Assembly (NCBI RefSeq): GCF_014133895.1
Contig: NC_050727.1
Span: forward strand, 620,001 to 684,000
Origin: Torulaspora globosa
Taxonomy: Eukaryota > Ascomycota > Saccharomycetes > Saccharomycetales > Saccharomycetaceae
Direction of reading: 5' to 3'
DNA: 64,000 bases
Shown here: positions 19,907 through 29,427 of the stretch, in pieces
How the letters are laid out: each line of letters opens with the position of its first letter
Position numbering within the stretch: position 1 is the stretch's first letter
Translations under genes and position numbers: made by a program
The notes under the pieces: model-generated
Databases searched by the model: none
Seen by the model: the letters and a program-made list of their open reading frames with translations, nothing else
What the model was told of the DNA's origin: nothing

Positions 19907-20248
19907 CTACAGTTTTCTTGATCTCATAGTTGAGGATTTTGGTTGTTCCTTCTCGGCAGCAGAAGCGATCTTCTTTTCGGCAGGCTCCTGCTTGATGGAG
20001 CCCTCCAATTGCTCGTTGTTCTTGAGATCCACCGATTTCAGTTCGCGAATAAACCATATGACACAGACCCACAGACATAACGCAATGATGAAAAGGGCAT
20101 AGAAATGGACATTGCCCTTCGTAGCGTAGATCAGCCAGATGAGAGTACTCAGAAGCGCGATGAACGAAACATGGGTAGCCACAATGAGTTGCGGCGTGGT
20201 TCCCGGTTGGAAAATGCTCTCCCAGAGGGCCACAAAGAAATTCGCCAT
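19907..20248 (-). CDS. PKR1: Pkr1, V-ATPase V0 assembly factor of the ER
   Basis: A 113-residue protein beginning MANFFVALWESIFQPG, the same start as S. cerevisiae Pkr1 (122 residues). Two hydrophobic spans lie near residues 23-42 and 48-67, followed by a charged hydrophilic tail. Pkr1 works with Vma12, Vma21 and Vma22 in the ER membrane to build the V0 sector. The second ATG of the frame (20248) is chosen because conservation begins there. Confidence 0.93.
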   Translation of the reverse strand: MANFFVALWESIFQPGTTPQLIVATHVSFIALLSTLIWLIYATKGNVHFYALFIIALCLWVCVIWFIRELKSVDLKNNEQLEGSIKQEPAEKKIASAAEKEQPKSSTMRSRKL

Positions 20249-20427
20249 TCTCACACCCGCGATATGTCTTCAACCGTGCCCAAACTCATCGGCCTCTTCA
20301 CAGCATTACTATGAAGATCAAATCCGAACCATGCAAAAAAACGGCCGGGTGACCCTAATTTATTTATTCTTCGTTTAAAGTACAAACGTAAATACCCGTT
20401 TATGGAGACAATGCTAAGACCGCCAGC

Positions 20428-20709
20428 TTAGATACCAGCACCCAGAGCAAAGGAGCCTGCCATTAGAGCCACGATGGCAGCACCGAACTTCCAGGAGATT
20501 GGGTGAGCGACCATACCGGCAGCATCGTTCTTGGAAGAGCTGGCAGATTTGCTGCTGCTGCTGGAGACGGAAGAAGAGACAGAGGAAGCCTTGGAAGAGA
20601 TGGAGGAACTGACGGAGGAGGCTTTGGACGATAGGGATGAAACAGACGAAGCTGCAACGTTGCTGGCGGAAACCAAGTTACTCATTGTGCTGGCGGAAGA
20701 AGAAGTCAT
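20428..20709 (-). CDS. NCW1: Small Ser/Ala-rich protein, YMR122W-A/Ncw1-like
   Basis: A 93-residue protein. The first 60 residues are almost all Ser, Ala and Val, with repeats of SKASSVSSS. The C-terminus is a hydrophobic stretch (about 72-93) that could be a GPI-attachment signal or tail anchor. No typical N-terminal signal peptide is visible. It lies between PKR1 and RPL15, as YMR122W-A does in S. cerevisiae; that protein is reported as a small cell-wall/secretory-pathway protein. Low complexity makes similarity weak evidence; the call rests mainly on position. Confidence 0.72.
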   Translation of the reverse strand: MTSSSASTMSNLVSASNVAASSVSSLSSKASSVSSSISSKASSVSSSVSSSSSKSASSSKNDAAGMVAHPISWKFGAAIVALMAGSFALGAGI

Positions 20710-21294
20710 TGTGATGGTTGGATGGGAATGATTTGTTGGGTTATCAATATTGCAATTCGTAACAATATCGGCTAGATACTGGAAGAGAGAGCACCTTATA
20801 TAGGGCTTCGAGATCGATCTTTCATCTTGCTCGCGTTTTGCTGAGTGTAATCACATTACCGGATCGGGACATTGCCAGCATGAAAGAAAAACGCCAAGCC
20901 TGGTTGAAAGCCAAGCCTCCTTCAAAGTGCTAGCAACCCCCGCTAGACGTCTGCGGCAAATCTGAAACAGGGAGGGCAGTGACGCGAGATGACTGCGAAA
21001 AAGGGATGTTTCAGATTTCCCCTTTCTGTCCAGACCACGTGCGCAGCTATTTTCGGATCGCGGCTAGTTCCAGGCCGGGTAAAATAGTATTCATCGTGTG
21101 GTATGATGTGAAATTCCTGGAACGACCCACGCAACTTTGAAAATTTTTCAAGGATGCGATGAGCGGCCGGTGTCGTCGTCGTCGTCTCGAGATGATATAT
21201 ATAACATCATAGCACTAGAAGAGAGCTTCTGCTGCGTCTCCAGGAGGTTTTTTTAAAGAGGTATCAACAGGACAAATCGTCAACAGCAGTAGCA
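20710..21294. other. Divergent promoter region NCW1-RPL15
   Basis: 585 bp with no gene. It contains a CACGTG E-box (21037-21042), a possible Rap1-like ACCCACGCA (21125-21133), an RRPE and a PAC element (21138-21163). A short GTC repeat near 21172-21187 and a TATATATAA stretch near 21195 follow, before the RPL15 leader. Confidence 0.65.
21138..21163 (+). promoter_or_regulatory. RRPE-PAC pair upstream of RPL15
   Basis: TGAAAATTTTTCA (21138-21150) is an exact RRPE, the Stb3 site. GCGATGAG (21156-21163) is the PAC core. The order and 5-bp gap are typical of the ribosome-biogenesis regulon. They sit 132-157 bp before the RPL15 ATG. In S. cerevisiae, ribosomal-protein genes mainly use Rap1, so this pair is noteworthy. 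Confidence 0.75.
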
Positions 21295-21909
21295 ATGGGT
21301 GCTTACAAGTATTTGGAAGAATTGCAGAGAAAGAAGCAATCTGATGTTCTCAGATTCTTGCAGAGAATCAGAGTCTGGGAATACAGACAAAAGAACGTCA
21401 TCCACAGGGCCTCCAGACCATCTAGACCAGACAAGGCTAGAAGACTGGGTTACAAGGCCAAGCAAGGTTTCGTTATCTACCGTGTCAGAGTTAGACGTGG
21501 TAACAGAAAGAGACCTGTGCCAAAGGGTGCCACTTACGGTAAGCCAACCAATCAAGGTGTCAACGAATTGAAATACCAAAGAGCTTTGAGAGCCACCGCT
21601 GAGGAAAGAGTTGGTCGTCGTGCTGCTAACTTGAGAGTTCTAAACTCCTACTGGGTTAACCAGGACTCCACCTACAAGTACTTCGAAGTCATTCTTGTTG
21701 ATCCTTCTCACAAGGCTGTCAGAAGAGATGCTCGTTACAACTGGATCTGCAACCCAGTCCACAAGCACCGTGAGGCTAGGGGTTTGACTGCCACCGGTAA
21801 GAAGTCCAGAGGTATCAACAAGGGTCACAGATTCAACAACACCAAGTCTGGTAGAAGAAAGATCTGGAAGAAGCACAACACCTTGTCCTTGTGGAGATAC
21901 AGAAAATAA
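21295..21909 (+). CDS. RPL15: 60S ribosomal protein eL15
   Basis: A 204-residue, strongly basic protein beginning [17 protein letters not shown], the same length as S. cerevisiae Rpl15A/B and almost identical throughout. It is a component of the large ribosomal subunit that contacts 25S rRNA. No intron is present, as in S. cerevisiae. Codon choice is strongly biased (AGA for Arg, GGT for Gly, TTG for Leu), as in a highly expressed gene. There is one copy here where S. cerevisiae kept two (YLR029C and YMR121C). Confidence 0.99.
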   Translation: MGAYKYLEELQRKKQSDVLRFLQRIRVWEYRQKNVIHRASRPSRPDKARRLGYKAKQGFVIYRVRVRRGNRKRPVPKGATYGKPTNQGVNELKYQRALRATAEERVGRRAANLRVLNSYWVNQDSTYKYFEVILVDPSHKAVRRDARYNWICNPVHKHREARGLTATGKKSRGINKGHRFNNTKSGRRKIWKKHNTLSLWRYRK

Positions 21910-22270
21910 TCGGTTTGTTAAGTTTTTTAACAAGTTTTTTATACTAGCTAATCTTTTAAACAAACCTTTTTTTTTTAATGAGCTGTGCAATCCTGGAAAG
22001 ACTGGCTGGGATCCTAGCTTGGGCCCAAGTTGCCAGTTTTACCTGGCCTTTTGACTCTTGTTGCTAATAAATTTGAATAATTTCCCATCTTTACTGTCAT
22101 TGTAATTTGTTGCCGGTTTGTGAACGTACAAATTTTTATCACAGGAAGGGATAATAAGAAAGAGAAAAAAGTTCAGTGATTTCAAACTGACTAAAGTTTC
22201 TGTGGTTTGTGTTAGTTGAATTGGTTCAATTCTTCGATAGTATCACCATTAGCACTTTTGCATTCTTATA
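21910..22270. other. RPL15-ADE17 intergenic region
   Basis: 361 bp. T-rich runs after the RPL15 stop probably include its 3' end signals. One TGACTC (22052-22057) is the only regulatory match I see for the downstream purine gene. Confidence 0.65.
22052..22057 (+). promoter_or_regulatory. Candidate Bas1/Gcn4 site upstream of ADE17
   Basis: TGACTC lies 214 bp before the ADE17 start. This is the core bound by Bas1 (with Pho2) at purine biosynthesis genes, and also by Gcn4. Single hexamer; supported by the gene it precedes. Confidence 0.45.
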
Positions 22271-24049
22271 ATGACTGATTACAAGAAGACAGCAATCTTG
22301 TCCGTTTACGATAAGACCGGTTTGTTGGACCTGGCTAAAGGTTTGGCCGAGAACAATGTCCGTATCCTTGCTTCTGGTGGTACGGCCCGTATGGTTCGTG
22401 AAGCCGGCTTCCCCGTGGACGACGTCTCGTCCATTACGCATGCTCCTGAGATGCTGGGTGGGAGAGTGAAGACGTTACATCCAGCAGTCCATGGTGGTAT
22501 ATTGGCTAGAAATCTGGAGAGTGATGAAGAAGATTTGAAGAAGCAAAATATCGATAAGGTAGACTTCGTGGTTTGTAACTTGTATCCTTTCAAGGAAACC
22601 GTTGCTAAGGTGGGCGTCACTGTGGCGGAAGCCGTGGAGGAGATTGATATTGGTGGTGTGACGCTTTTGAGAGCCGCTGCCAAGAACCATGCCAGAGTGA
22701 CCATCCTGTCCGATCCGCTTGATTACTCCACTTTCCTTTCTGAGTTGAGCCAGGATGGCGAAATTTCGCAGGAATTGAGAAACAGATTGGCTTTGAAGGC
22801 ATTTGAACACACTGCTGATTATGACGCAGCCATCTCTGATTTCTTCAGAAAACAGTATTCCGAAGGTGTGGCTCAATTGCCGCTACGTTACGGTGCTAAC
22901 CCACATCAAAAGCCAGCTCAGGCTTATGTCTCTCAGCAGGATAGCTTACCTTTCAAGGTTCTTTCAGGCTCTCCTGGCTACATCAACCTCTTGGACGCTT
23001 TGAACTCTTGGCCTTTGGTTAAGGAATTGTCGGCCTCTTTGAACTTGCCAGCTGCCGCTTCTTTCAAGCATGTCTCCCCAGCTGGTGCTGCCGTGGGTGT
23101 CCCATTGTCGGATGTGGAGAAGCAAGTTTACTTCGTCTCTGATATCGAGAACTTGTCACCATTGGCAGCTGCTTACGCCAGGGCTCGTGGTGCTGATAGA
23201 ATGTCCTCATTCGGCGACTGGATCGCTCTATCCAACATTGTCGATATCCCAACCGCCAAGATCATCTCTAGAGAAGTCTCCGATGGTATCATCGCTCCAG
23301 GCTTCGAACCAGAAGCTTTGGAAATCCTGAAGAAGAAGAAAGGTGGCAAGTACTGTGTCTTGCAGATCGATCCAAACTACATCCCAGAATCGATAGAGAC
23401 AAGGCAGGTCTACGGGGTCAACTTGCAACAGAAGAGAAACGACGCAATCATCAACAAATCTTCCTTCCGCGAAATCGTCTCTGCTAACAAAAACTTGACT
23501 GAACAAGCCGTAATTGACTTGACTGTGGCTACCATCGCTCTTAAGTACACTCAATCCAACTCTGTTTGTTACGCAAAGAATGGTATGGTGATCGGCTTGG
23601 GTGCTGGTCAACAATCTAGAATTCACTGTACAAGATTGGCTGGTGATAAAGCTGATAACTGGTGGTTCAGACAACATCCAAGAGTCTTGGGCATCAAATG
23701 GGCTAAGGGCGTTAAGAGACCAGAAAAATCAAACGCTATTGATTTGTTTGTCACTGGTCAAATCCCAACCGAAGAACCAGAGAAGTCCGAATACGAATCC
23801 AAATTCGAAGAGATCCCGGCTCCTTTCACCCCAGAAGAGAGAAAGGAGTGGTCTTCCAAATTGACCAACGTTTCATTGTCCTCTGACGCTTTTTTCCCAT
23901 TCCCAGACAACGTCTACAGAGCCGTTAGATCTGGTGTTAAATACATTGCTGCTCCTTCTGGCTCTGTCATGGACAAGGCTGTCTTTAGCGCTGCGGATTC
24001 CTTCAATCTAGTCTACGTGGAGAATCCAATTCGTTTGTTCCACCATTGA
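22271..24049 (+). CDS. ADE17: Bifunctional AICAR transformylase / IMP cyclohydrolase
   Basis: A 592-residue enzyme that performs the last two steps of de novo purine synthesis, AICAR to FAICAR to IMP, in the cytosol. The N-terminal third is the IMP cyclohydrolase (MGS-like) domain. The rest is the AICAR transformylase, with the catalytic Lys-His pair in [11 protein letters not shown] (about residues 264-274). The length equals S. cerevisiae Ade17 (592); Ade16 is 591, so the single pre-duplication gene could carry either name. Codon bias suggests high expression. Confidence 0.98.
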   Translation: MTDYKKTAILSVYDKTGLLDLAKGLAENNVRILASGGTARMVREAGFPVDDVSSITHAPEMLGGRVKTLHPAVHGGILARNLESDEEDLKKQNIDKVDFVVCNLYPFKETVAKVGVTVAEAVEEIDIGGVTLLRAAAKNHARVTILSDPLDYSTFLSELSQDGEISQELRNRLALKAFEHTADYDAAISDFFRKQYSEGVAQLPLRYGANPHQKPAQAYVSQQDSLPFKVLSGSPGYINLLDALNSWPLVKELSASLNLPAAASFKHVSPAGAAVGVPLSDVEKQVYFVSDIENLSPLAAAYARARGADRMSSFGDWIALSNIVDIPTAKIISREVSDGIIAPGFEPEALEILKKKKGGKYCVLQIDPNYIPESIETRQVYGVNLQQKRNDAIINKSSFREIVSANKNLTEQAVIDLTVATIALKYTQSNSVCYAKNGMVIGLGAGQQSRIHCTRLAGDKADNWWFRQHPRVLGIKWAKGVKRPEKSNAIDLFVTGQIPTEEPEKSEYESKFEEIPAPFTPEERKEWSSKLTNVSLSSDAFFPFPDNVYRAVRSGVKYIAAPSGSVMDKAVFSAADSFNLVYVENPIRLFHH

Positions 24050-24773
24050 ATAGTCGGATCCCTCTGTATCTGAACTTTCCTAGTTTTATAATATGTTTTA
24101 ATTATCATCATGAAAAATGCGAGACTACCTCGACGCTTCCAAAGGAGCTTCATTTATTATCTTAACAAGATTCTACGAACATGTCTGCAGTATGGTTTTA
24201 CCCAAGTGATAATCGACCAGCTAGGGTCTTCACAGTGTTCAGGAATATACTGCGGTAGAGCGACAACAAAGACGATTGAGCTCGATCCTACCACAAGTGG
24301 TAGAAGAGCTCAAAATCGTGCACTCTACTTAATCTAAAGGACTTGTCGACGGGGCTGCTTCTGTCTCATCCATATACATAATGGCAACAATCAAAGACGT
24401 ATATGACCAAAGCGACTCAAAACCCCAATCCCGAAGAATCGGAGGAGAAGCTTCAGTCAATAGCCTATAGATTCCTTGAGACTCTGCCTCTCGAGCGCCG
24501 AACTGTTAATCAAATTAAGGAAGGTTAAGCAACAATAGCAAGGAACACACGTATCGGTCTTGCTAAACAAGAAGCAATACAGCTCCCCCCTCCTTAGGAT
24601 TGATTAACACAAGTCTATGGTTTTTTAGTATTGAAGTTGTTATGTCTAGTAGGTGATGCCCAACTTCATCGCTTTTTATAAGCAAGCAGTTTTGAAAAAT
24701 TTAATCATTACCCGGTTTCATGATAGATCTTCTATATAACAAGGGCTTACTTGGATGGTATGCTTCAGCCGAG
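24050..24773. other. Convergent intergenic region ADE17-ASI1
   Basis: 724 bp between two 3' ends, longer than needed for termination. A 41-codon ORF with protein-like composition (24403-24528) and a 29-codon ORF starting at 24381 overlap in different frames. Neither can be linked to a known gene. No RNA gene or repeat was recognised. Confidence 0.55.
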
Positions 24774-26705
24774 TTAGACGTTGTTGAGCCTGCTGTAGCC
24801 ATGAATCTCTGTACGACAGCATACGCAGGAATTAAACCCTCGTAATCCTAGGGAAATCCTGCACTCTTCACATAGTGCGAAGCAGGTACAGGGCCACAAC
24901 ACAATATTGCGTGGGTTTATCCTGCAAACCACGCAGTTTGAACGGGAATCTTCCTCATCATTGTCCCCTAACATGTCTTCATCTGTCGATCCTGCGGTAG
25001 CTGAGGCGCATTGCCTTTTCTGGGAAACTACCTCGGCTATTATATCCGCTGGACTGGAGGCCGCGTATTGCGACCTCGTTAGTCTACGATCTTCCGCGAG
25101 CTGCACTTTGAGTATCGGCCAGATGGCCATAAACCACTCCATTTCTTTTGGTGCAGTGGTGCTGAGAAGCATTTCCTCGGCTTGTTCTTCGGAGTTATCA
25201 GGGCCGATAGTGTCTGTTTCACTTTCATCTTCACTTGTCTCGAAATCCGGAAGATAGTCCTCAGAGTAATCTTCTTCTGGAAGCAGCGGTGTTTCCTCGC
25301 CGTGATTGCGGTCTGATTCTGGCTTTGTCAAGAACCTGGCATAATTTCTTTCTGTGATAAATTTATTAAGGTCCCTAGATCTCTCGGATCTATTAGTGTT
25401 CGCTGACTTTTCTTGCACCTGTCGCTTTTCTAGCCACTTACGCTTGAAGAAAAATGTAAACGCTGCTTTCACAAGACTGTAACTTATTTTTAGCTTGGAA
25501 ATTATTGATGGAGCTCCTAATCTTTGTAACTGCTTATCTGTCCCCGGGTCCTTTTGATCCATGTCATCCGGAATGGTGCTGACCTTGTTAAGGTAGCCGC
25601 TGATCATATAGCTGCGGTGAATGTCAGCCGGATTATTAAGGGAAGAATATTCTCTATGGATTCCCCTGTTCATGGACTCGTTACCGTTACACAGCAGAAG
25701 GGCTAACTTGTTCACAACATGAGAGAATTCCTCCTCACCTGTACAATTTAAATGATTCCACCAATTGTGCATAAACGAATGAAACTGCAACTCCTTAGTG
25801 TCATATTCCTGGTTTCCAAAGGGATTTTTTCTCACCAAGCAGGCTAGTGCGTAGGTGGCCACTGACATTACTATTAAGAAAAGGGAAAATATCTTGGGAA
25901 AATGTCTATATCTCGTTGACACTGGGATAGAATCAAATCCATGTGTCTTGACTTGATATATCAAAAAAATGATGTTAGTTATGTTTAATACAGTACTACC
26001 CGCCAATCTGTGTTTCCTGAGATTGAACATCTCCACTATATGGATCCAGATTCTACCCAAAAGCGCCATTAGGCAATCAGAAAGGTATTCGGGCGCCATA
26101 GTCAAATACAAATTCCTCTGCGATAGGTAATAGAATTGGACTGAGAGCTCGAAAATTGTATAGTCAGATTCTTCCAACGGCTTCGAATTTGTAGTTGTTG
26201 TAATGAAGGTCTCAACGCAGTGGGACCATGCAAATATCGTAAAAGTTCGTGCCAAGTAAAATGGAAATCCCATCGCGGGAAATACCTCTATTATTCCAAC
26301 TTGGTTTAAAGTCTGGATCACATTATAGAAAAGCGGCACCAGAGCTGAAAGATGTAAAACAAATTTTGACCAAAGAGGCAACGATGTTCTAGCGGTATTG
26401 GATCGCAGGGAGGCCATAATGACAAATCTATTCAATATCAAAGCAGTAACGAAACTGGCAACGGCGTAGCTGCTGAAGAAATAACCAATGGTATCCACTA
26501 CGGACTCCAAACTTGGGATCAGTTCATCGGAAGCGACAGCTTGCTCATATTGAAGTCTTGTGGCATTAAGCACTGATAATGCGATTCTATAGGGGTAATT
26601 TATCAATGAGCTGAATATTACGGTCTCCGGAACGAGTGAATGAGCTGTTTGATTGAGATATGAAAAGGCACCAACAAGCGACCCCTGATTCGCTGTGCCA
26701 TTCAT
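24774..26705 (-). CDS. ASI1: Asi1-like inner nuclear membrane RING ubiquitin ligase
   Basis: A 643-residue protein with several transmembrane segments in the first 280 residues, a hydrophilic middle and an acidic stretch (about 475-525). A C-terminal RING begins CVVCRINPRNIVLWPC and continues CEECR...CVCC. S. cerevisiae Asi1 (624 residues) and Asi3 form the Asi complex, which degrades mislocalised membrane proteins and Stp1/2 at the inner nuclear membrane. Position next to ADE17 matches YMR119W (ASI1), whereas ASI3 is elsewhere. Confidence 0.9.
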   Translation of the reverse strand: MNGTANQGSLVGAFSYLNQTAHSLVPETVIFSSLINYPYRIALSVLNATRLQYEQAVASDELIPSLESVVDTIGYFFSSYAVASFVTALILNRFVIMASLRSNTARTSLPLWSKFVLHLSALVPLFYNVIQTLNQVGIIEVFPAMGFPFYLARTFTIFAWSHCVETFITTTTNSKPLEESDYTIFELSVQFYYLSQRNLYLTMAPEYLSDCLMALLGRIWIHIVEMFNLRKHRLAGSTVLNITNIIFLIYQVKTHGFDSIPVSTRYRHFPKIFSLFLIVMSVATYALACLVRKNPFGNQEYDTKELQFHSFMHNWWNHLNCTGEEEFSHVVNKLALLLCNGNESMNRGIHREYSSLNNPADIHRSYMISGYLNKVSTIPDDMDQKDPGTDKQLQRLGAPSIISKLKISYSLVKAAFTFFFKRKWLEKRQVQEKSANTNRSERSRDLNKFITERNYARFLTKPESDRNHGEETPLLPEEDYSEDYLPDFETSEDESETDTIGPDNSEEQAEEMLLSTTAPKEMEWFMAIWPILKVQLAEDRRLTRSQYAASSPADIIAEVVSQKRQCASATAGSTDEDMLGDNDEEDSRSNCVVCRINPRNIVLWPCTCFALCEECRISLGLRGFNSCVCCRTEIHGYSRLNNV

Positions 26706-26869
26706 GTTCTATAACCTCTGAACTTGTTGGTGATTCGCACTGTTGGCGATCGTCGCTTTCGTAGTAGAGTTATACAGACACTACCCTAAACACTGCCAGA
26801 GTGGTTCCCACAGGTAGCAGTTGAATTCAGCTTAATAAGCTTGAAGTATACGAGGTCGTCTCTGAAGGT

Positions 26870-26875
26870 AAAAAA
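26870..26875 (-). terminator. Pol III terminator of tRNA-Leu
   Basis: A run of six T on the minus strand starts five bases after the tRNA 3' end, the normal stop signal for RNA polymerase III. Confidence 0.8.
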
Positions 26876-26879
26876 TAAT

Positions 26880-27006
26880 GGTTGCTAAGAGATTCGAACT
26901 CTTGCATCTTACGATACCTGAGAATTCCAAGGTATGCAGTTTGGCTGCACACAAGAATCGAACCGACTCTTGAATCAGGCGCCTTAGACCGCTCGGCCAA
27001 ACAACC
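26880..27006 (-). tRNA. tL(CAA): tRNA-Leu (CAA) with intron
   Basis: The 127-nt gene begins GGTTGTTTGGCCGAGCGG and ends with the T arm GTTCGAATC and TTAGCAACC. The anticodon CAA is followed by G and then an intron of about 45 nt, leaving a mature tRNA of about 82 nt with the leucine-type long variable arm. Both exons match S. cerevisiae tL(CAA), which is also spliced. The intron is longer than the roughly 32 nt of S. cerevisiae. Confidence 0.97.
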
Positions 27007-27970
27007 ATATTAAACTTTCGGGAATGTAATAATACGTTACGGTATTATTCGAGGGTTGATATGGTTGGTCCTGTAATTAGAGCTTGTGATAGTTTGTTCA
27101 AATACTTATTACTGACAACTATTTGTATCCTATTGAATCTGCTTCTCTGGACCTGGTTGGCTCTCTAATAGCTCTCAACTGGGTCCCTTTTATATGTTTC
27201 ATTTGGAGTTCTCGTCAACTCGCCACTCGAGGCTTAGGCCCGATATATGGTTCTCCTATATCGGTCATGGACCTATGTCTTAGTCAGTCACGTACTTGGC
27301 CAGGCTCTCAATCTTGTCTTGTCGAGCCGGTATATCCATCTCATACTATTACAGGGAAAAGCTTTTATTTTCTGCTATTGATGAAAGACAATATCTCGCA
27401 ACAATTCCTCTTGCTCTGTCATCTGTAACCATTTTTATCGCTACATAATACAAGTATCAATTCATCAAACCATTCATAAAGCTTCAGACGGCCATGATCG
27501 TCGTAGCTATATATTTTGCAGTTTACATGGATCTCGCAATATCCAAACGCCGCACAACATGTGCTATGCTGTTAAACAAATTGCAGTTGACGTAGCGAAA
27601 TGCTCATTTCCCGCTCTTCACTTTTGCTCCTTCTATTTAGTGTCGCTAGCGACAGACATATTTTTCAATTTGAACTCCGAACACGAAAACATAAATTCTC
27701 AGACACTACATACCACGGACTTGCCAGAACTTAATAAGCACACAGGGACATGCAATGAGCTCAAATCTCATTCTAAACCGAATTGCGAAGACCACGTAGA
27801 CTAAAAGATGCATTAAGGCAGCAGGTAGCGAATTCCACGTGACTTGTTTCTTCGCTATGACTCTTTCAAGGCTTAATTAAAAGCTCATCCTCGAATTAAA
27901 AGTTTCACTGACGCAGTATTTGAACAGACCGTTCACTTTCAAGTGTTGAATCAGCTTAGTTCGAACCGAC
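27007..27970. other. Intergenic region upstream of tRNA-Leu and AAT2
   Basis: 964 bp without a supported gene. The tRNA-proximal part looks like a decayed LTR (27025-27403). A TGACTC within ATGACTCTT (27857-27865) lies about 110 bp before AAT2 and may be a Gcn4-type site. An ATG-initiated 81-codon frame at 27559 has no recognisable content. Confidence 0.55.
27025..27403 (-). mobile_element. Possible degenerate solo LTR next to tRNA-Leu
   Basis: Read on the minus strand, the segment begins TGTTG and ends in CA, 18 bp upstream of the tRNA 5' end, a favoured Ty insertion site. It is 379 bp long, in the size range of yeast LTRs. A good TATA box (TATAAAAGG, minus strand, 27186-27194) is not used by any gene. 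Inverted repeats lie at 27028-27049 and 27240-27264. I found no matching target-site duplication and no similarity I can name, so this is tentative. Confidence 0.28.
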
Positions 27971-29236
27971 ATGTCCCAGACACTTTTCAATAACATCGAA
28001 CAGCTTCCGCCCGATGCTCTTTTCGGGATTAGACAAAGGCTAGCTCAAGACTCCAGAGCTGTTAAAGTTGATTTGGGGATTGGTGCGTACAGAGATGACA
28101 ATGGCAAACCTTGGGTCCTTCCTAGTGTTAGATCCGCTGAACAATTGATTCAACAAGACCCAAACTACAATCATGAGTACCTGGGTATCAATGGTTTACC
28201 GGAGTTGGCTGCTGGAGCGGCCAGGATTATCTTTGGTGAAAACAGTAATGCTTTGAACGAGGGCAGAGTCGTTTCGGTGCAATCTCTCTCCGGTACGGGT
28301 GCATTGCATTTGGCTGCCAAGTTTTTGTCAACTTTTCTGGCCGGTAGGCCATTGTACATCTCTGAGCCAACCTGGGCAAATCACAAGAGCATTTTCCAGA
28401 GCCAAGGCATCAAAACTGTGCCATATCCTTACTGGCAGGCCTCGACAAAGAGCTTGGACTTGGACGGATTTCTAGAGTCCATCAAGGACGCGCCATCGGG
28501 ATCTGTGGTATTGCTGCACGCCTGCGCCCATAACCCTACCGGGTTGGATCCAGCCGAGAAGCAATGGCCGGCTATTTTAGAGGCCATTGCCTCGAAAAAC
28601 CACATAGCACTGTTCGACTCTGCATACCAAGGGTTTGCTTCCGGTAGCCTCGACAGAGACGCTTTCGCGATCCGTCTTGGCGTTGAGAAACTGGCCAAGG
28701 TGTCGCCAGTGTTTGTATGCCAATCATTCGCCAAGAACGTCGGCATGTATGGTGAGCGTGTTGGTTGTTTCCACGTGGTCATTCCACAGCAGGACGATTC
28801 TACCGTTGACATTTCTAAAGTCAACAAGGCCATCGCTTCGCAGCTCTCTAAGATCACTAGAAGCGAGGTCTCGAACCCCCCAGCTTACGGCGCTAAGATC
28901 GTTTCCAAGATTTTGAACACACCAGAGCTGACTGAACAATGGCACAAGGACATGATAACTATGTCTTCAAGAATCACCAAGATGAGACATGAGCTCAGAG
29001 AAAAACTGGTTCAATTGAACACACCTGGAAACTGGGATCACATCGTCGATCAGTGTGGTATGTTTTCCTACACTGGGCTAACTCCGGAGATGGTCAAGAG
29101 ATTGGAAGCTCAACATGCCGTCTACATGGATGCCTCAGGCAGGGCATCGATTCCCGGTTTGAACCAAGGTAACGTGGAACACGTTGCTAAGGCCATCGAC
29201 GAAGTGGTTCGCCATTTTACGAGTTCCAAGTTCTAA
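27971..29236 (+). CDS. AAT2: Aspartate aminotransferase, cytosolic/peroxisomal type
   Basis: A 421-residue class I PLP aminotransferase that interconverts aspartate and oxaloacetate with glutamate/2-oxoglutarate. The PLP lysine is Lys255 in SFAKNVGMYGERVG. There is no mitochondrial presequence, separating it from Aat1. It ends in SSKF, a non-canonical peroxisomal PTS1 like the SKF end of S. cerevisiae catalase A; S. cerevisiae Aat2 (418 residues) is known to enter peroxisomes. Position ADE16/17-AAT2-SED5 matches YLR028C-YLR026C. Confidence 0.97.
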   Translation: MSQTLFNNIEQLPPDALFGIRQRLAQDSRAVKVDLGIGAYRDDNGKPWVLPSVRSAEQLIQQDPNYNHEYLGINGLPELAAGAARIIFGENSNALNEGRVVSVQSLSGTGALHLAAKFLSTFLAGRPLYISEPTWANHKSIFQSQGIKTVPYPYWQASTKSLDLDGFLESIKDAPSGSVVLLHACAHNPTGLDPAEKQWPAILEAIASKNHIALFDSAYQGFASGSLDRDAFAIRLGVEKLAKVSPVFVCQSFAKNVGMYGERVGCFHVVIPQQDDSTVDISKVNKAIASQLSKITRSEVSNPPAYGAKIVSKILNTPELTEQWHKDMITMSSRITKMRHELREKLVQLNTPGNWDHIVDQCGMFSYTGLTPEMVKRLEAQHAVYMDASGRASIPGLNQGNVEHVAKAIDEVVRHFTSSKF

Positions 29237-29427
29237 GTCTCAAGTTCTTCAACCTTTAATTATCACTAAATAGTTCTTATTCTTTGTTCGAAGGGTTACC
29301 CTGCAAGCGCACCGCCATAGTAAACAAGGCAAGAGATCTAGAAGAGGCTTTGAAGTTGGATAGCAGACTGAGAGCTGCAGTAGCCGGTCCCTGTTCAAGA
29401 GTGCTAGTTGGATCAAAGACTTCCAGG

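Noticed and set aside
27559..27804. 81-codon frame upstream of AAT2
   Set aside because: It has unbiased, Cys/His-rich composition, no known relative and no counterpart in the S. cerevisiae interval.
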